DNA of 64,000 bases from Diploptera punctata (GCA_030220185.1 JASPKZ010009687.1:62001-126000), one strand, 5' to 3'. Shown: positions 1-11,064, counted from the stretch's first letter. Numbers and translations: made by a program. The notes: generated from the letters alone by a model not told the origin.

Positions 1-59
1 CTTCTCTCAAGTTATCTTTTATCTCCTTGAGGCATCTTGAAATAATTAACCTACCTCAA

Positions 60-240
60 AAGCAATATTTTCTTCTTGCTCTAACCTCAGTAACCCTTCA
101 TTCATGTTCTCAGCAGTCTTCCTTTTTTTTGTTGTCTTGATGGAATCCATTCATAAGCCAACCTTGGTAACCTCTTCTAATTAGGTGTCCATACCATATG
201 AGTTGTCTTGTTGAGATATCTATGATAATATTATTTTTAA
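60..240 (-). pseudogene. LINE C-terminal remnant
   Basis: The minus-strand reading ends with residues such as RQLIWYGHLIRRGYQGW. This is the tail motif (R-x-L-x-W-x-GH-x-x-R) found after the reverse transcriptase of many non-LTR retrotransposons in this window. Upstream the frame is AT-rich and unlike a protein, so only the last 30-40 codons are believable. Family assignment is not possible. Confidence 0.4.
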
Positions 241-780
241 TTACCATTCTTTGTTTTATTGTATTAACAGATAAGATGTTTAAAAATATAAAATTACTAT
301 TTGTTATATATATATATTGAAGGTGGTTATTGGATGTGATGTCCCACGTTGTGGATATATGATTGTAATAATTTAGATCACTGTTATTTGCCATGGCACT
401 GATGAGTCCCTTCAGGGGAATGACTAAAAGTTTCTTACATAAATAAGTAATGACACTTTTGTTAACAGTTAAATTAAATATTATTTTATTAAAGTTGAGA
501 TGAGTCTTGTAAATGTTCAAGAGTTTCGAAAATTCCGGCTCAAATTAATTAATTTTACTTAGGAGCAGATTATTACTTCATCTGTGTAATGGATGACTAT
601 TTCCAACGGTCAATTTTTCACTCACAAACACATTATTTCCACTTTATGGATTATTTATACTACAATATTATTTTCCATCACTTTTACACCATTTTGTTAA
701 CTGGTATCAAGAAATGAACATTAATTCTCTTAATCAATTGAATTGGTGTTTATTTGATGAAAATCCATATTTATTAATTA
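241..780. other. AT-rich spacer, no gene seen
   Basis: No coding sequence is recognisable. A segment at 399-425 on the + strand has CTGATGA followed by a short GTCCC/GGGGA hairpin. That resembles the first two-thirds of a hammerhead ribozyme, but the GAAAC element is replaced by AATGAC, so at best it is a dead copy. Confidence 0.3.
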
Positions 781-794
781 AATAAAAATAAAAC

Positions 795-965
795 TTAGTT
801 TTATTTGATTTTCATATTTATTAAGATATAATTCAGTTACAGCTGTTTCGTTACACTGTACATCATAATTTGTTAACATGTCTGAAGAAGGTACAATATA
901 CCGAAAACAGCTGTACTGAATTATATCTTAATAAATATGAAAATCAAATGAAACTGTAAGTTTTA
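795..965. repeat. Foldback with hammerhead-like core
   Basis: Two arms (about 797-851 and 903-960) are near-perfect inverted copies around a spacer of about 50 bp. On the + strand CTGAAGA at 882-888 is followed by a GGTA/TACC hairpin, then GAAAAC and AGCTGTA, which is hammerhead order with one extra A after GAA. The opposing arm on the minus strand has a regular GAAAC-AGCT-GTA at 838-849 but lacks the CUGANGA half. The layout matches the Penelope-type opposing ribozyme pairs further on in the window. Confidence 0.45.
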
Positions 966-1413
966 TTTTTATTTAATTAACTAATTCTCTTATTTCTCAA
1001 TGACCTGTTGTTTTACATGTCTAACTTCTTTCAAGTATTGTAGCCATCTTGTTGTTCTGGGAAAAATCCCATTTCGTTTCTGTTATAATCTGTAAGTTCT
1101 GATTGGTCCAACTGAAAAGGAAGGAGTACTACTGGCTGACTCCCATCCAATTCATCCAATCCCATTTATTTGTTTATAAACAAATTGTCAATTCAAATAT
1201 TCAAAGTATTTTTACTTATATTAAATCAGTTAGAAATACATCTAACTGTATTAACAGTTTATATTGACCAGTTTGAATTTTTTATATACTTATAAAAAAT
1301 TGAATTCTCTAAATCAATCTTATTTCCATTCTTAATAGAAATAATATAATTACATTTAAATATTAAATAAAAAAAAACCTTATTATTTTTATATGTGGAT
1401 AAATATTCGGTTT

Positions 1414-1415
1414 TA

Positions 1416-1469
<54 letters not shown>

Positions 1470-1475
1470 GTTATA
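1414..1475. repeat. (AT)n microsatellite
   Basis: About 60 bases of almost pure AT dinucleotide. The short reading frame over it, full of Tyr and Ile, is a by-product and not a gene. Confidence 0.85.
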
Positions 1476-1533
1476 ATTAAATGTTTAACATTGAGCAATG
1501 CAAGCTTAATATGGAATGATAAGAAAAATAAAT

Positions 1534-1602
1534 GCCTGGACGGAATTCGAACCCGGATCTCTGAGTCTGTACCTCAGCGTGATATCCATTACACTACCAG
1601 GC
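1534..1602 (-). tRNA. tRNA-like sequence, inverted copy
   Basis: Reverse-complement partner of the unit at 1654-1722, with the same arms. One base differs in the T-arm (GGAATTCGAAC against GGGATTCGAAC on the strand shown), which weakens the B box. It is probably part of a repeat and not a working tRNA gene. Confidence 0.35.
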
Positions 1603-1653
1603 TAATCCAATTCAAACACTTATTTTTTAATTTTAAGTGTTTGAATTGGATTC

Positions 1654-1722
1654 GCCTGGTAGTGTAATGGATATCACGCTGAGGTACAGACTCAGAGATC
1701 CGGGTTCGAATCCCGTCCAGGC
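1654..1722 (+). tRNA. tRNA-like sequence, anticodon ACA if real
   Basis: The six outer bases GCCTGG pair with CCAGGC. An A-box-like D arm (TAGTGTAATGGATA), a five-pair anticodon stem CTGAG/CTCAG with loop GTACAGA, and a canonical T loop GGGTTCGAATCCC follow. U33 is present. The anticodon would be ACA, which is not a usual animal tRNA, and the D arm resembles tRNA-Arg types. A decayed or repeat-embedded tRNA is more likely than a functional gene. Confidence 0.4.
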
Positions 1723-2081
1723 ATTTATTTTTCTTATCATTCCATATATATATATAATTATAATGCCAAAGTAATAAGGAAATTAAAATTCATACTTGTT
1801 TTCATAATTTTTTTCTGAATACACAAAATTTTATTGAAAGTACAAGTTTTTCCATAAGAGATTTTTACTTCAAAATAGCCAAATCTTGGTGTCTTTTATT
1901 TTCCTTTACTTAAAACAAAAGTGATCCCCATTGATATCACAATGAAGCAGGTTAATTTTTTTCAAAAACATAGTTTTTGTACAGTTTTAGTACAAAATTG
2001 AGTACAGCTTTTTAGTAGAATACTTAGAAAAACCCCTTCAAATTATTTACAGCCATAACAATGAAATAATATATATTCCAT

Positions 2082-2082
2082 C

Positions 2083-2141
<59 letters not shown>
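2082..2141. repeat. (TTA)n microsatellite
   Basis: About 60 bases of TTA trinucleotide repeat. Nothing else is visible in the surrounding AT-rich stretch 1750-2440. Confidence 0.9.
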
Positions 2142-2446
2142 TAATGAAAATAAATCCTTCAAACATTTGGAGAGTGAGTTTAATTATGTGCTTTTCATCT
2201 TTTAATTGCAATTTTTTAATATCAAATCTCGTACAATAGTATATTGTGATACAAGTATCTTTACAGAATCGAGGAGTTAGAAAAAAGATACAAAGTCTAG
2301 TTTTTTTCTATTTCCAAGGTTCTATTAAGACACTTTATACACATGCTATTTCTTGGACGAGTGTTGATATTGATTAAAATATAGTAATAATTGAAATAAA
2401 TTATTACCATGAGGGAGAAACAGATGAAAGTTATACTTTAGTAAAC

Positions 2447-2745
2447 TAACTAACTCACTGACACTATCGAGCCCATAGGCTCATGGCTGCACAAACTAAA
2501 CTCTCCATACATCCCTATTCTGAGCCAATGCTTTCCAATCATCCCCTGTTCATCCCCTGTATAATCTACTTCGCTCAAATCATGGTTAGAGTTTTTTCCC
2601 CACCTCATTCTTGGTCTACCAACTAGGAGTTTGCCCTCAAGTTTTCCTACAAGAAGCTTTCATGCATCTCTTTCATTTCCCAATTGTGCCACATGTCCTG
2701 CCCATTGTAGTCTATGAGACTTATCTGTTCTTATTATATCAACTT
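2447..2745 (-). mobile_element. RTE-like LINE 3' fragment
   Basis: Antisense copy of the last ~95 codons of the RTE-like protein that is intact at 57.2-60.2 kb. It starts at the stop codon with the conserved 3' end (CACTGACACTATCGA on the + strand, preceded by ACTAACTAACT) and runs to the RR-LRW-GHVA region. Frameshifts and a local duplication (CCCCTGTTCAT) are present. Confidence 0.75.
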
Positions 2746-2754
2746 CCTATATTT

Positions 2755-3290
2755 AGAACAAAAATAGAAGATAAAGTGTTGGAACAGGTTTCATATTTCC
2801 AGTATTTGGGCTGTGATATAATTTATGAAGAACAGGATATAAATAAGAAAATACAGAAATTCTAACATATTTGTACAACAATCAGACAGACACTGAGGAA
2901 CAAAGAAAGTTAAAAAGGAGACACAGCTAAGTTTTTACTCAATGATGGCACTACCAATGGCGATGTATGGAAGTAATGCCTGGGTCCTGAAGGAAAAAGA
3001 AAAAATTAAAATTCAGGCAGTGGAAATGAGATTCCTATGGGCTGTGAAAGTTTGTACAAGAGAAGAACATATTGGAAATGAGAATATTAGAGAGGAACTA
3101 AAAGTACAACCACTTCTTCAACAAATAGAAGAACACAGGAACAATTGGATAGAACATCTGCAAAGAATGACAGAGGATAGGCTACCAAAGATGGCACTGA
3201 TGTATAATCCTAGAGGACGAAGATCGGTGGGAAAACCAAGAAAGTGCTGGGCTGAACAGATGTGAAATCACAACAGGCAAATACCTAATC
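2755..3290 (+). pseudogene. LINE reverse transcriptase C-terminal fragment
   Basis: Forward frames read QVSYFQYLGCDI, then, after breaks, MYGSNAWVLKEKEK and a tail with WIEHLQRM and GRRSVGKPRKCW. This order (YLG motif, YGS-W motif, GH/EHLQRM tail, GRPRK-W) is the post-palm part of RTE/CR1-like reverse transcriptases. It abuts an antisense RTE fragment, so two unrelated copies are joined here. Confidence 0.7.
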
Positions 3291-3334
3291 CATGAAGGAT
3301 GATGATCCTATATTTAGTACAGCTAAAGAGATTT

Positions 3335-3425
3335 TTTTTACCTAAACTGGTATTTGAACCCAAGATATCCAGCTTCATATGCTGCTACACTAAACCACTG
3401 TGCTATTTGTGCAATCCAGGAAAAG
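3335..3425 (-). repeat. Degenerate tRNA-like / SINE sequence
   Basis: On the minus strand a B-box-like GGGTTCAAATACC precedes a short tail, and upstream is an A-box-like stretch. It resembles the degenerate tRNA-like unit at 54600-54680. There is no complete cloverleaf. Confidence 0.3.
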
Positions 3426-3517
3426 AGAGAAATCTTTCTCTATTTGAAATTTCTGTGTGTCCCCATCAGTGAACTTCCATTAGAACAGACATAATGGGAA
3501 TTTATTCAGTGCCACAT

Positions 3518-4265
3518 GATCTTCTTCTTCCTTCCAAGTATTAGGCCAAGGCCTGTTACGATCCTATAGAAAATTTTCCCTCCAGCATTTTATAGGACGG
3601 CCCAGAGATCTTTGTCCTCTTGGTATATAATTATAAACAGCTTTGGGGATCCGATTTGAACTCATTCTTTCAAGATGGTGTTTCCAATTTAGTTGGTACT
3701 GTTTAATATATTCCAAAATTGGCGTAGTTTTCAATTCTTTTAAGATATTGGTGTTTCTTTTCCGATCCCATCTGGTGTAACCTGCTGTTCTGCGCATGAA
3801 TCTCATTTCACAAGCCGTTATTCTGCTTTTATGTTGTCTTTTTAGTGTCCGTGCTTCACTACCATAGGTCAACACTGGTCTAGCCAAAGTGTTATATAAA
3901 CATAATCTGGTGTTTTTTTGTACAAGGGATGGTTTCATAACTTGATTAATAATTCCCAAATTACTATAACTAGTAATTTTTTCAGGGATATCCTTTTCAT
4001 CCCAGATAGAGAGATATTATCCAAGATATTTAAACTGATTAGATCTCTCTAAAATTTTATTCTGCAGACAGATTTTACTTTGTATGGGGTACTTCTCATG
4101 AAATGCCATAATTTTAGTTTTGTTAATTGATATTTCCATATTAAATTTGGCAGCTATTTTTGTAAAATATAAATTGATCGTTGCAAATAATTTTTGGAAA
4201 GTGCCAGAAGTGCTAAATCGTCTGCAAAAAAGAATAGCATCAAGTTTGAGGTTCAGTGGTGTTGT
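3518..4265 (-). pseudogene. LINE 3' half, antisense
   Basis: The minus strand encodes FFADDLALLA (about 4200-4250), a degenerate stretch, then a frame (3564-3959) with YNTLARPVLTYGSEA, a DRKRN segment, LNWKHHLERM and RSLGRPIKCWRENF. It is about 95% alike in reading to the copy at 54.8-55.5 kb. The 3' end carries GAA repeats (CTTCTTCTTCC on the + strand). The YADD equivalent is FADD. It is broken by frameshifts near 3960. Confidence 0.75.
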
Positions 4266-4639
4266 ATTAACTATTGCATGCTAATAGCAAGCCTAAGTAC
4301 ATTAATTTCAATACAACGTTTGTAACAATTTAATTTACCACTCATGTTAGGAAATATTCATTTCAGTACTGCATTTTCTTTTGTTTGCATAGCAACCAGG
4401 TTAGATGTAGGAATGTCAACTTTTGATGTATGTCAATACAATATACTAGTTATTTTGTCTAAAAAATGTTTAAATGTGTGATACTGCATTCAGGGATTAC
4501 TTATTTGAGCTTAATGAAATTAAACTCATTAATAAAATTACTTTTATACTACTTATATACGAGTACTTTTTCAACACTTGTGATTTTATCATTACTTATG
4601 ATATCATCATCATTATTTAAGTTCAGGTAATTTTAGCCT

Positions 4640-5115
4640 TTACCTGTAAGATTTCGAGATGTGGTTGGTCATTTCATCTTAATTTTTGTCTTCCTTTATC
4701 ACAAAATCCTTTAGGTTGATACTGCATTACTAATTTGGTAATATGAAATGAGTCCATTCTTTGGACATATTATAACCAATTGAGTTGATAATTTTGGATT
4801 TTTATATTTTTAATTTATCGTGTATGTCTGTGTTTCTTTGCCCATTTTTGTTAAACCTAGTTGTGGTTGTAAAAATCTCATGTGTGCTGCTTGCAATTTT
4901 GATTTGATTTTAGAATTTAGTATATTTCAGTCCTGATTTTCCAGTTACATTGTGTAACCTCAATTTGGTTGCAGTTGTCATTTGTTTGCCAAAACTTCTT
5001 TTTATGTCTCCATTTATTAATTATATTTCTGTAACTTTATCTCTGTGTCATTTCTTATATCAGATATTAGGTGACCGAGGTAATAAAGTTCAGAAACTTG
5101 TTCTATAATTTTTCA
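4640..5115 (-). pseudogene. Decayed LINE C-terminal region
   Basis: Antisense reading gives scattered motifs of a non-LTR tail (a GYN-x-SKEW/GH-like segment, then KGFCDKGRQK). No frame is open for long. It is an old copy, and its family is uncertain. Confidence 0.4.
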
Positions 5116-5725
5116 TAAGTAATGCCACGAGTGATTTCCAATTTATCTAGAGAATTTGGAAATCAAGAGTGGCATTTGTTAGGACTATTTAATGAATAAA
5201 ATTAAGCTGTTTACTCGCAAATCATTGTTTAACTATAGTTATTTAAAAATATTTATGTATTTAATGTAAACGGCGATGTTGGATAACAAATCAGAAATGT
5301 GAGGTTATGTTCATTCATGCAACTAGATCATATTATTTATTGCCAAATAAGATCACAATATTGTAAGAATGTACCCAAGTGGAGAAATAATGAAACATAT
5401 CAAACTATATATCATAATCAACATTACGGGTTATTCATTTATTTTTTTAGTAAACAACTCAGTAAAATCAAGGAATCTGTTCATTATTTGCTATATTCAA
5501 ATATTTGTTGGAGAAAAATAATGTTCTGTCCTGTTGAGAACATTAAAAAGGAGGAGCTTTCTTCATCACAAAAGCAGGAGCTGATAAAGAGAAATCGATA
5601 AAGAGCGAGGTGAAACACGACTGTCATTGGTTGTAAAAACAACATTCATTGAAACGTGATTGGTCATTGACTAGCATTTGTGGCATGAGTTAAATAGTCC
5701 ATTTAATTCTATTGTAACTCATCAT
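5115..5725. repeat. Interspersed repeat, unknown class
   Basis: Pieces of this segment recur in inverted orientation: 5115-5285 against 40100-40275, 5285-5375 against about 37660-37740, and 5400-5720 against 35960-36235. Each piece differs by substitutions and indels. The 100-residue open frame at 5299-5601 has no recognisable motif and I do not call it a gene. Confidence 0.6.
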
Positions 5726-5754
5726 AAGAGGGAGATACTTTATCTGCGACATTA

Positions 5755-6330
5755 TTCTATATAGTAATGGATATGGTCTTAAAACAACTTGATTTAAGAG
5801 GAAATATTTCAACAAGACTACAATGTCTTGCATATGCTGATGATGTAATAATAACAGCAAGAACAAAAAATTCCCTACTGGAAACCTTTGACAAATTGCA
5901 AAATGAAAGTATAAAATATGGGCTTGTAATCAATCTAAATAAAACAAAATATTTAAGATGTATGAGAAATAAAACAAATTTGAATGAACTAACTATAAAT
6001 AGTGACTGTATTGATCAAATTAACTCCTTTAAGTACCTAGGCACAATACTAAACGATAATAATACTGTTGAAGAAGAAATCAAAACAAGAATATCGCAAG
6101 GGAATAAAGCATATTTTGCTAATTTCGATATATTCAAAAGCAAATTAATATCAAAAAATGTTAAATTCAAATTATATACAGCAATAATAAGACCAATCAT
6201 ATGTTATGGAGCTGAAACCTGGGCACTGAAAGAAGCAGATAAATTAAGACTATTAACGTTTGAGAGAAAAATATTTAGAAGAGTGCTTGGTCCAGTAAAG
6301 GAAAATGGAACTTGGAGGTTAACCCCTCAG
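5755..6330 (+). pseudogene. LINE reverse transcriptase fragment (YADD)
   Basis: An open frame with LAYADDVIITA near its start (catalytic palm), INLNKTKY, SFKYLGTIL, CYGAETWALKEADK and IFRRVLGP. It is truncated at the N-terminus of the palm and cut off around 6325, where the frame enters unrelated repeat sequence, so the last ~30 residues of the frame are not LINE. About 50% similar by eye to the RTE-like element at 57 kb, so it is another family of the same type. Confidence 0.8.
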
Positions 6331-6479
6331 CGTGGTTTGCCGTACATATACGAGACTGGTTTCCTCCCTTCTGTGCAGTCATTTAAAACTCCATGTAATA
6401 TCCCTGTGTGGTAGTACTTTTAAACTCTACTCACCCAGTAACTTATTTTAGATACATATCAAATTGTGATTAATAGATT

Positions 6480-6630
6480 GTAAACAATGAATGACCATTC
6501 TATCCTATTCTATTCTATAGTGTTCTGTCCAAGGGCAGGTCTTTTACTGCATTCATAGCATTTTCATTCTATGCTTTATAGCTTTACTAGGGAATTATAG
6601 GTGTGGTAGCTTTCCATTGCTTCCACACCG
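6480..6630 (+). repeat. Interspersed repeat, inverted partner at 7908-8050
   Basis: TCTATAGTGTTCTGT, AGGTCTTTTACTG and AATTATAGGTGTGGTAGCTT recur in reverse complement at about 7908-8050. The two copies bracket SINE-related sequence. Confidence 0.6.
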
Positions 6631-6631
6631 G

Positions 6632-6805
6632 TGAATGATAATGATGATGATGATGGCCGGATGATTTTCGGGGACCGTTGGGCCCTAAACGTCTTGACAT
6701 TTGTCTTACAGGTGAGGAAAAACTCCGAAAAAAACCTCACCCAGGAGCCTGTCCCGATCAGGAATCGAAAACCAGACCCGCTACCTCGAGACCATATACC
6801 CAGTT
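6632..6805 (-). mobile_element. tRNA-derived SINE copy
   Basis: Antisense copy of the repeat seen best at 63350-63565. On the minus strand it has a box A region (TGGTCTCGAGGTAGCG), a weak box B, then the shared body with GGTGAGGTTTTT and CCTGTAAGACAAATGTCA and the CCCAACGGTCCCCG segment. The box B is mutated. Confidence 0.65.
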
Positions 6806-7144
6806 CTAGATTCACACAATTCATAAGTTTTAAAATCAAATTTGGCAGTTTTAAGTGGAGGAATTGTTTGCCCCTCCATAACCTTAATGATTCATTAATT
6901 ACAATATCTTGATTTGGAAGGTAGAGAGATTGGAATTTATTATTAAAATATTCAATGAAAGGGACAATTTTGAAAAAAGAATGAAGGACATTGGAAACCA
7001 AATTGTTTTGTGTTGACTTGAAATTAATGGCACCATCGAACATGGAGGTCATGATTATGCATACATAACATCTCCATACATTGCTATCCCAAATAATGTT
7101 TTCCAATTATTCCTGTATAATTTATAATAATATCTTCAATTCGT

Positions 7145-7425
7145 GTCCAAGTCAGGGTCGAGGGATGAGATGTGAAGAAGCCGCTATATATAGAGGTCTG
7201 TGAATGACAAGGGTGTGGCCGACCACGACTGACACACCAGTACAGAGGCAGATGAACGAAATGAATGTGATGAGATGAGTATGGAGAAATGGTGGAATGA
7301 AATTGTGGCAGCGGAAGATGGGAGAAAACCCCGAGAAAAACCTGTCCAAGATCCGTTTTTTTCTGCCACGAAACCAACATGGAGTGACCGAGACTCGATC
7401 TCGGGAACCCAGCAGTGAGGGTCCT
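7145..7425. repeat. Diverged SINE-like repeat
   Basis: The segment keeps the SINE-like body (GGGAGAAAACCCCGAGAAAAACC) and a T-arm-like GACTCGATCTCGGGAA on the complementary strand. The three overlapping antisense frames here are not proteins. Confidence 0.4.
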
Positions 7426-7625
7426 GTATAATTTATCTCCTTCAAATCCTGGTTAATATTTTTCTTGCACTTTATGGTTATCCCTCCGTACTGGACACTT
7501 TGCTTCTAGTTTTCGTACACGAAGTTCCTATATAATTTCCTATTCGTGCCATATGCCCTACCCATAGCAGCCTACGAGACTTGCAATGTTTTATTACATC
7601 TAGATTTCATAGATATCACGTTGCT
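7426..7625 (-). mobile_element. Old RTE-like LINE 3' fragment
   Basis: The + strand matches, with many changes, the antisense of the conserved RTE-like C-terminus (GTATAATTTATCTCC, then CCATATGCCCTACCCATAGCAGCC). It has no open frame. Confidence 0.55.
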
Positions 7626-7799
7626 CTGTGTTATGTTCGTCTTTCTTCCAAGTTACACCTTAATTTCCTAATAGATCTCTCGTTGAGGCAATGTGCTAAC
7701 CACATGAATCTTGTTGACATGTTGGTAAATAAGTGTAAGTGTCAATAAATAAAAAAATAATAAAATGAAAGAGTCAATAAAATAGCAATTATTATATAT

Positions 7800-7900
7800 G
7801 TGGTCTCGAGGTAGAATACTGTCTTGTCATGCAGTGGGCTTTTGGGCCCAAACGATCCATGGACATCATCTGGCTTTAATATCATTTTTACCATCATTAT
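7800..7900 (+). mobile_element. Internally deleted SINE
   Basis: Head (TGGTCTCGAGGTAG) and tail (GGGCCCAAACGATCC, CATCTGGCT) of the SINE at 48.7 and 63.4 kb are joined directly. The box B and the middle are missing. Confidence 0.55.
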
Positions 7901-8059
7901 CATCCCCTGGGTGGGAAGCTACCACACCTATAATTCCCTAATGAAGTAGCAATCATAGTATGAAAATTCTATGATTACAGTGAAAGACCTGTACTAGAAC
8001 AGAACACTATAGAATATAGTATCGAAACATAGAATGATATAGAATGGTGTCTTTGATCG

Positions 8060-8405
8060 GTTAATTACAAGTTATATTTAATTGTAGATGGAGCTTTCCT
8101 TGTACTTTCATCAAGATATAAGTTAAAAAGCATTCATTTTTTAAATTAATGCTAATGGTTTACTTATAATTCATAATTCTAAACATCATCTATTTATCAT
8201 TCATTCATGTTTTTAAATTAAAGATTTTCATAATTCCACACATCAGATTCACTATGTACAATATTTATAAAAGTTGGAGAATCTAAATTTTATTTGTGAT
8301 ATAAATTCATTTATATAATTACAGAAATTTATTCGTGTAGAATGGGTTACCTTGGTTAATAAAATCCCGCTAGGGAGCACCTGTGTTCGAAGTGTGCAGT
8401 ACATA
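8060..8405. other. AT-rich spacer
   Basis: No gene, tRNA or recognisable transposon domain is seen here. It ends in an ATT-rich run where the next LINE is inserted. Confidence 0.4.
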
Positions 8406-8429
8406 CATTAATATTATTGCTATTGCTAT

Positions 8430-11010
8430 TATTATTATTACTTACTTACTCACTGGCACTATCGAACCCGTAGGTTCATGGCCGCGCGGACATAAGCTCT
8501 CCATACATCCCTATCCTGAGCTAATGCTTTCCAATCATTCCCTGTATAATCTACTTCCCTCAAATCATAGTTAATGTTGTTCTCCCACCTCATTCTTGGT
8601 CTACCAACTGGGCGTTTTCCTTCTGGCTTTCCTACAAGAAGTTTCCATGCACGTCTTTCTTTCCCCATACGCGCAACATGTCCTGCCCATCGCAGTCTAC
8701 GAGACTTAACTGTTCTTATTATATCTGGCTTCCTATAAAGACCATGTAGTTCATTGTTATGTAGTCTTCTCCATTCACCTGTCTGTTCATCTCTCTTTGG
8801 TCCAAAAATTTTCCTAAGAACTTTATTCTCAAATACTCGCAATCTCCTTTCCTCCCTTAAAGTAAGAGTCCATGTTTCGCACCCATATAATATAACTGGT
8901 AGAATAATAGTTTTATATATTTTCAGCTTAACGTTTTTTGAAAGGAGTTGGGACATCAAAAGTCACTGTAATGCATAATAGCACGCATTTCCAGAATTGA
9001 GCCTATGTTTAATTTCTTTGTGCATCTCATTCCTATTTGTGATTATTGTTCCTAGGTATTTGAATTCAGCCACTTCCTCAAAATTTCCCTCATTTGTCCT
9101 TAGATGTCCATTTCCATTATATACTGAATTTCTACGTGTGACCATATATTTAGTTTTATTGATATTTACTTCCAGTCCCAATTTCTTAGTGTTACTCAAT
9201 AGTGTGTGCGTGTTGGCCTTTAGTATCTCCTCGCTATCGGACAGTAGTACTACATCATCAGCATAAACTAACAGCTTATTAATACCATTCAGTTGTAAGC
9301 CTTCCTCATTCTCTAAAGATTTAATGGCATGCTCTAGTACAAAATTAAATAGTAGAGGAGATAGTGCATCTCCTTGCTTCAACCCATTCTGGATTTCAAA
9401 AGTGTCTGAAAACTGTTTGCCTACACGCACCCTACTCTTTGAGCCATTTAGACACATTCGTATAAGTCTAACTAACTTTTTAGGAATTCCGAACTCCAGC
9501 AGGATACTATATAACTTCTCCCTCTTAATTGAATCATATGCTTTTTTGAAGTCTACATATAGTTGATGTACAGTACCATTATATTCCCATTTCTTTTCTA
9601 AAATCTGTCTTATACTAAAAATCTGATCTGTTGTAGACCTGTTTCTTCTAAATGCACATTGATGATCTCCTAGAATGTCATCAATATAGGGAGTAAGTCT
9701 GCTTAATAATATATTTGTTAGAATTTTGTACGAAGTTGAAAGTAATGAGATGCCCCTGTAGTTGTTGCAATCAGTTTTATCTCCTTTCTTATAAATTTGG
9801 TAAGATAATTGATTCCTTCCATTCATCTGGAAGAGCTTCTTTTTCCCAAATCATACTAAGCAACCAACGTATCTTGTCCATCAATTTTTCTCCCCCTGAT
9901 TTTATCAGTTCTGCTGGGATCTCATCTGAACCTGATACTTTATACATCTTCAATTTTTCAATCGCCATTTCAACCTCTAATGCACTTGGCTCTGCGACAA
10001 GCATTTCTGCTGTCTGTAACTTATCCTCTTCAATGTCTTGTTCTGTATGTACATTTAATAGCTGATTAAAGTAACTTTTCCATCTATTTAATATACTCTT
10101 AGAATCTGCAATCATATCCCCATTTTCATTCCGAATTATGTTTGTTCTAGCCTGAAACCCTTTCTTCTCTATACTAATTCCATGATATAATTCTCTAATG
10201 TTCCTATTTTTTGCGTTCATTTCAAGATCATTAATCTTCTCTCTCAAATATTCCCTCTTTTTACTCTTTAGTAACTTGGTGGTTTCCCGTCTAACACTAC
10301 CCAATTGCTCTAAATTTACCTCATTTGAATTATATTATTTTTGGTCTGGACATCTTACCTCAATATTAATGTTGATTTGTTCTTGGACATGTTTCAAAAC
10401 ATGTTTTGAAACATGTCCAAGAACAAATCAACATTAATATTGAGGTAAGATGTCCAGACCAAAAATAATATAATTAAAATAACCTCAAAATATAACTTCC
10501 TAAAATTAAATATTAATATTACCTCATTTGGCTCGTGTAACCATTTCATTTTTGTTAGCTTTCTTTTCTTTACAATGTCGGCACATTCCTCATCAAACCA
10601 TTTCTTGTTTTGCCTCTTTTTTAAACAACCAATGCTTTCTGATGCTGACAATTTAATAGTATCTCTTATAGCCTCCCATTCTTTATTTATATCAGTTTCT
10701 TCTTCATTTGCCACATTGTCATCTGAAGATTCCAGTACTTCAAATCTATTAGCAATTTTGATTTGGTATTCTTGCCGCATTTCATCATTTTTCAAGTTTT
10801 TTAATTCATATTTTACAGAATCATCTGTAGCGTTTGTTCCTCTCATAAGCGATAGCCGTTGTCTGATTTTCACTCTGACCAGATGATGATCCGAATTGCA
10901 GTCTGTCCCTCTAACTGATCTAACATCAATGATGCTACTGTGCCAGCGTTTATCCACTAATACATGTTCTATCTGGTTCCGAGTTTCTCCATCTGGAGAC
11001 GTCCAGGTGT
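8430..11010 (-). pseudogene. RTE-like LINE, 5'-truncated and frameshifted
   Basis: Second-best copy of the 57-60 kb element. Reading from 11010 down: the end of the endonuclease domain (TWTSPDGETRNQIEHVLVD and SDHHLV), the linker, RT motifs YRGISLLSTSYK, VDFKKAYDSI, GLKQGDALSPLLFN and LVYADDVVLL, then YGCETWTL and the tail. It is split into frames 10394-11068, 9789-10304, 8963-9826 and 8459-8959 by frameshifts near 9810 and 8960 and by a 191-bp insertion (10328-10518). One EN residue differs (NQIEH for NQIDH). The 3' end is the stop codon plus 16 bases and TAAG repeats. Confidence 0.9.
10328..10518. mobile_element. Penelope-type palindromic insertion with 12-bp TSD
   Basis: TTACCTCATTTG is present at 10316-10327 and again at 10519-10530, but only once in the intact LINE copy at 59 kb, so 10328-10518 is an insertion. 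Its first 148 bases (10328-10475) form a perfect palindrome centred at 10401/10402. The remaining ~43 bases carry AACCTCA...ACTTCCT, the tail shared with Penelope-like ends at 40050 and 53900. The arms match the sequence downstream of the ribozyme cleavage site of the Penelope copy at 39870-39915. Confidence 0.9.
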
Positions 11011-11064
11011 AAATTATTATTATTACCATTACTATTATAACTATTTTTATTATCATTATTATTA

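Larger units (their letters stand above)
1511..1745. repeat. Palindromic pair of tRNA-like units
   Basis: Arms 1511-1620 and 1636-1745 are inverted copies with only a few mismatches and a 15-base loop. Each arm carries a tRNA-like cloverleaf: minus 1534-1602 and plus 1654-1722. A further truncated copy of the same repeat (GGAATGATAA...AAATGC and the T-arm) lies at about 44080-44122. Because the flanks outside the tRNA part are conserved too, this is an interspersed foldback and not a chance pair of tRNA genes. Confidence 0.75.

Noticed and set aside
399..425. Hammerhead-like CUGAUGA plus hairpin
   Set aside because: The GAAAC element and a cleavage triplet are missing. Kept only as a remark in the spacer entry.
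1259..1498. 79-residue minus-strand frame rich in Tyr and Ile
   Set aside because: It is a translation of the AT microsatellite. The same applies to the frames over 43634-44190 and 10964-11182.
5299..5601. 100-residue forward frame
   Set aside because: It lies in a repeat whose inverted pieces at 36 and 40 kb do not keep the frame, and it shows no motif.
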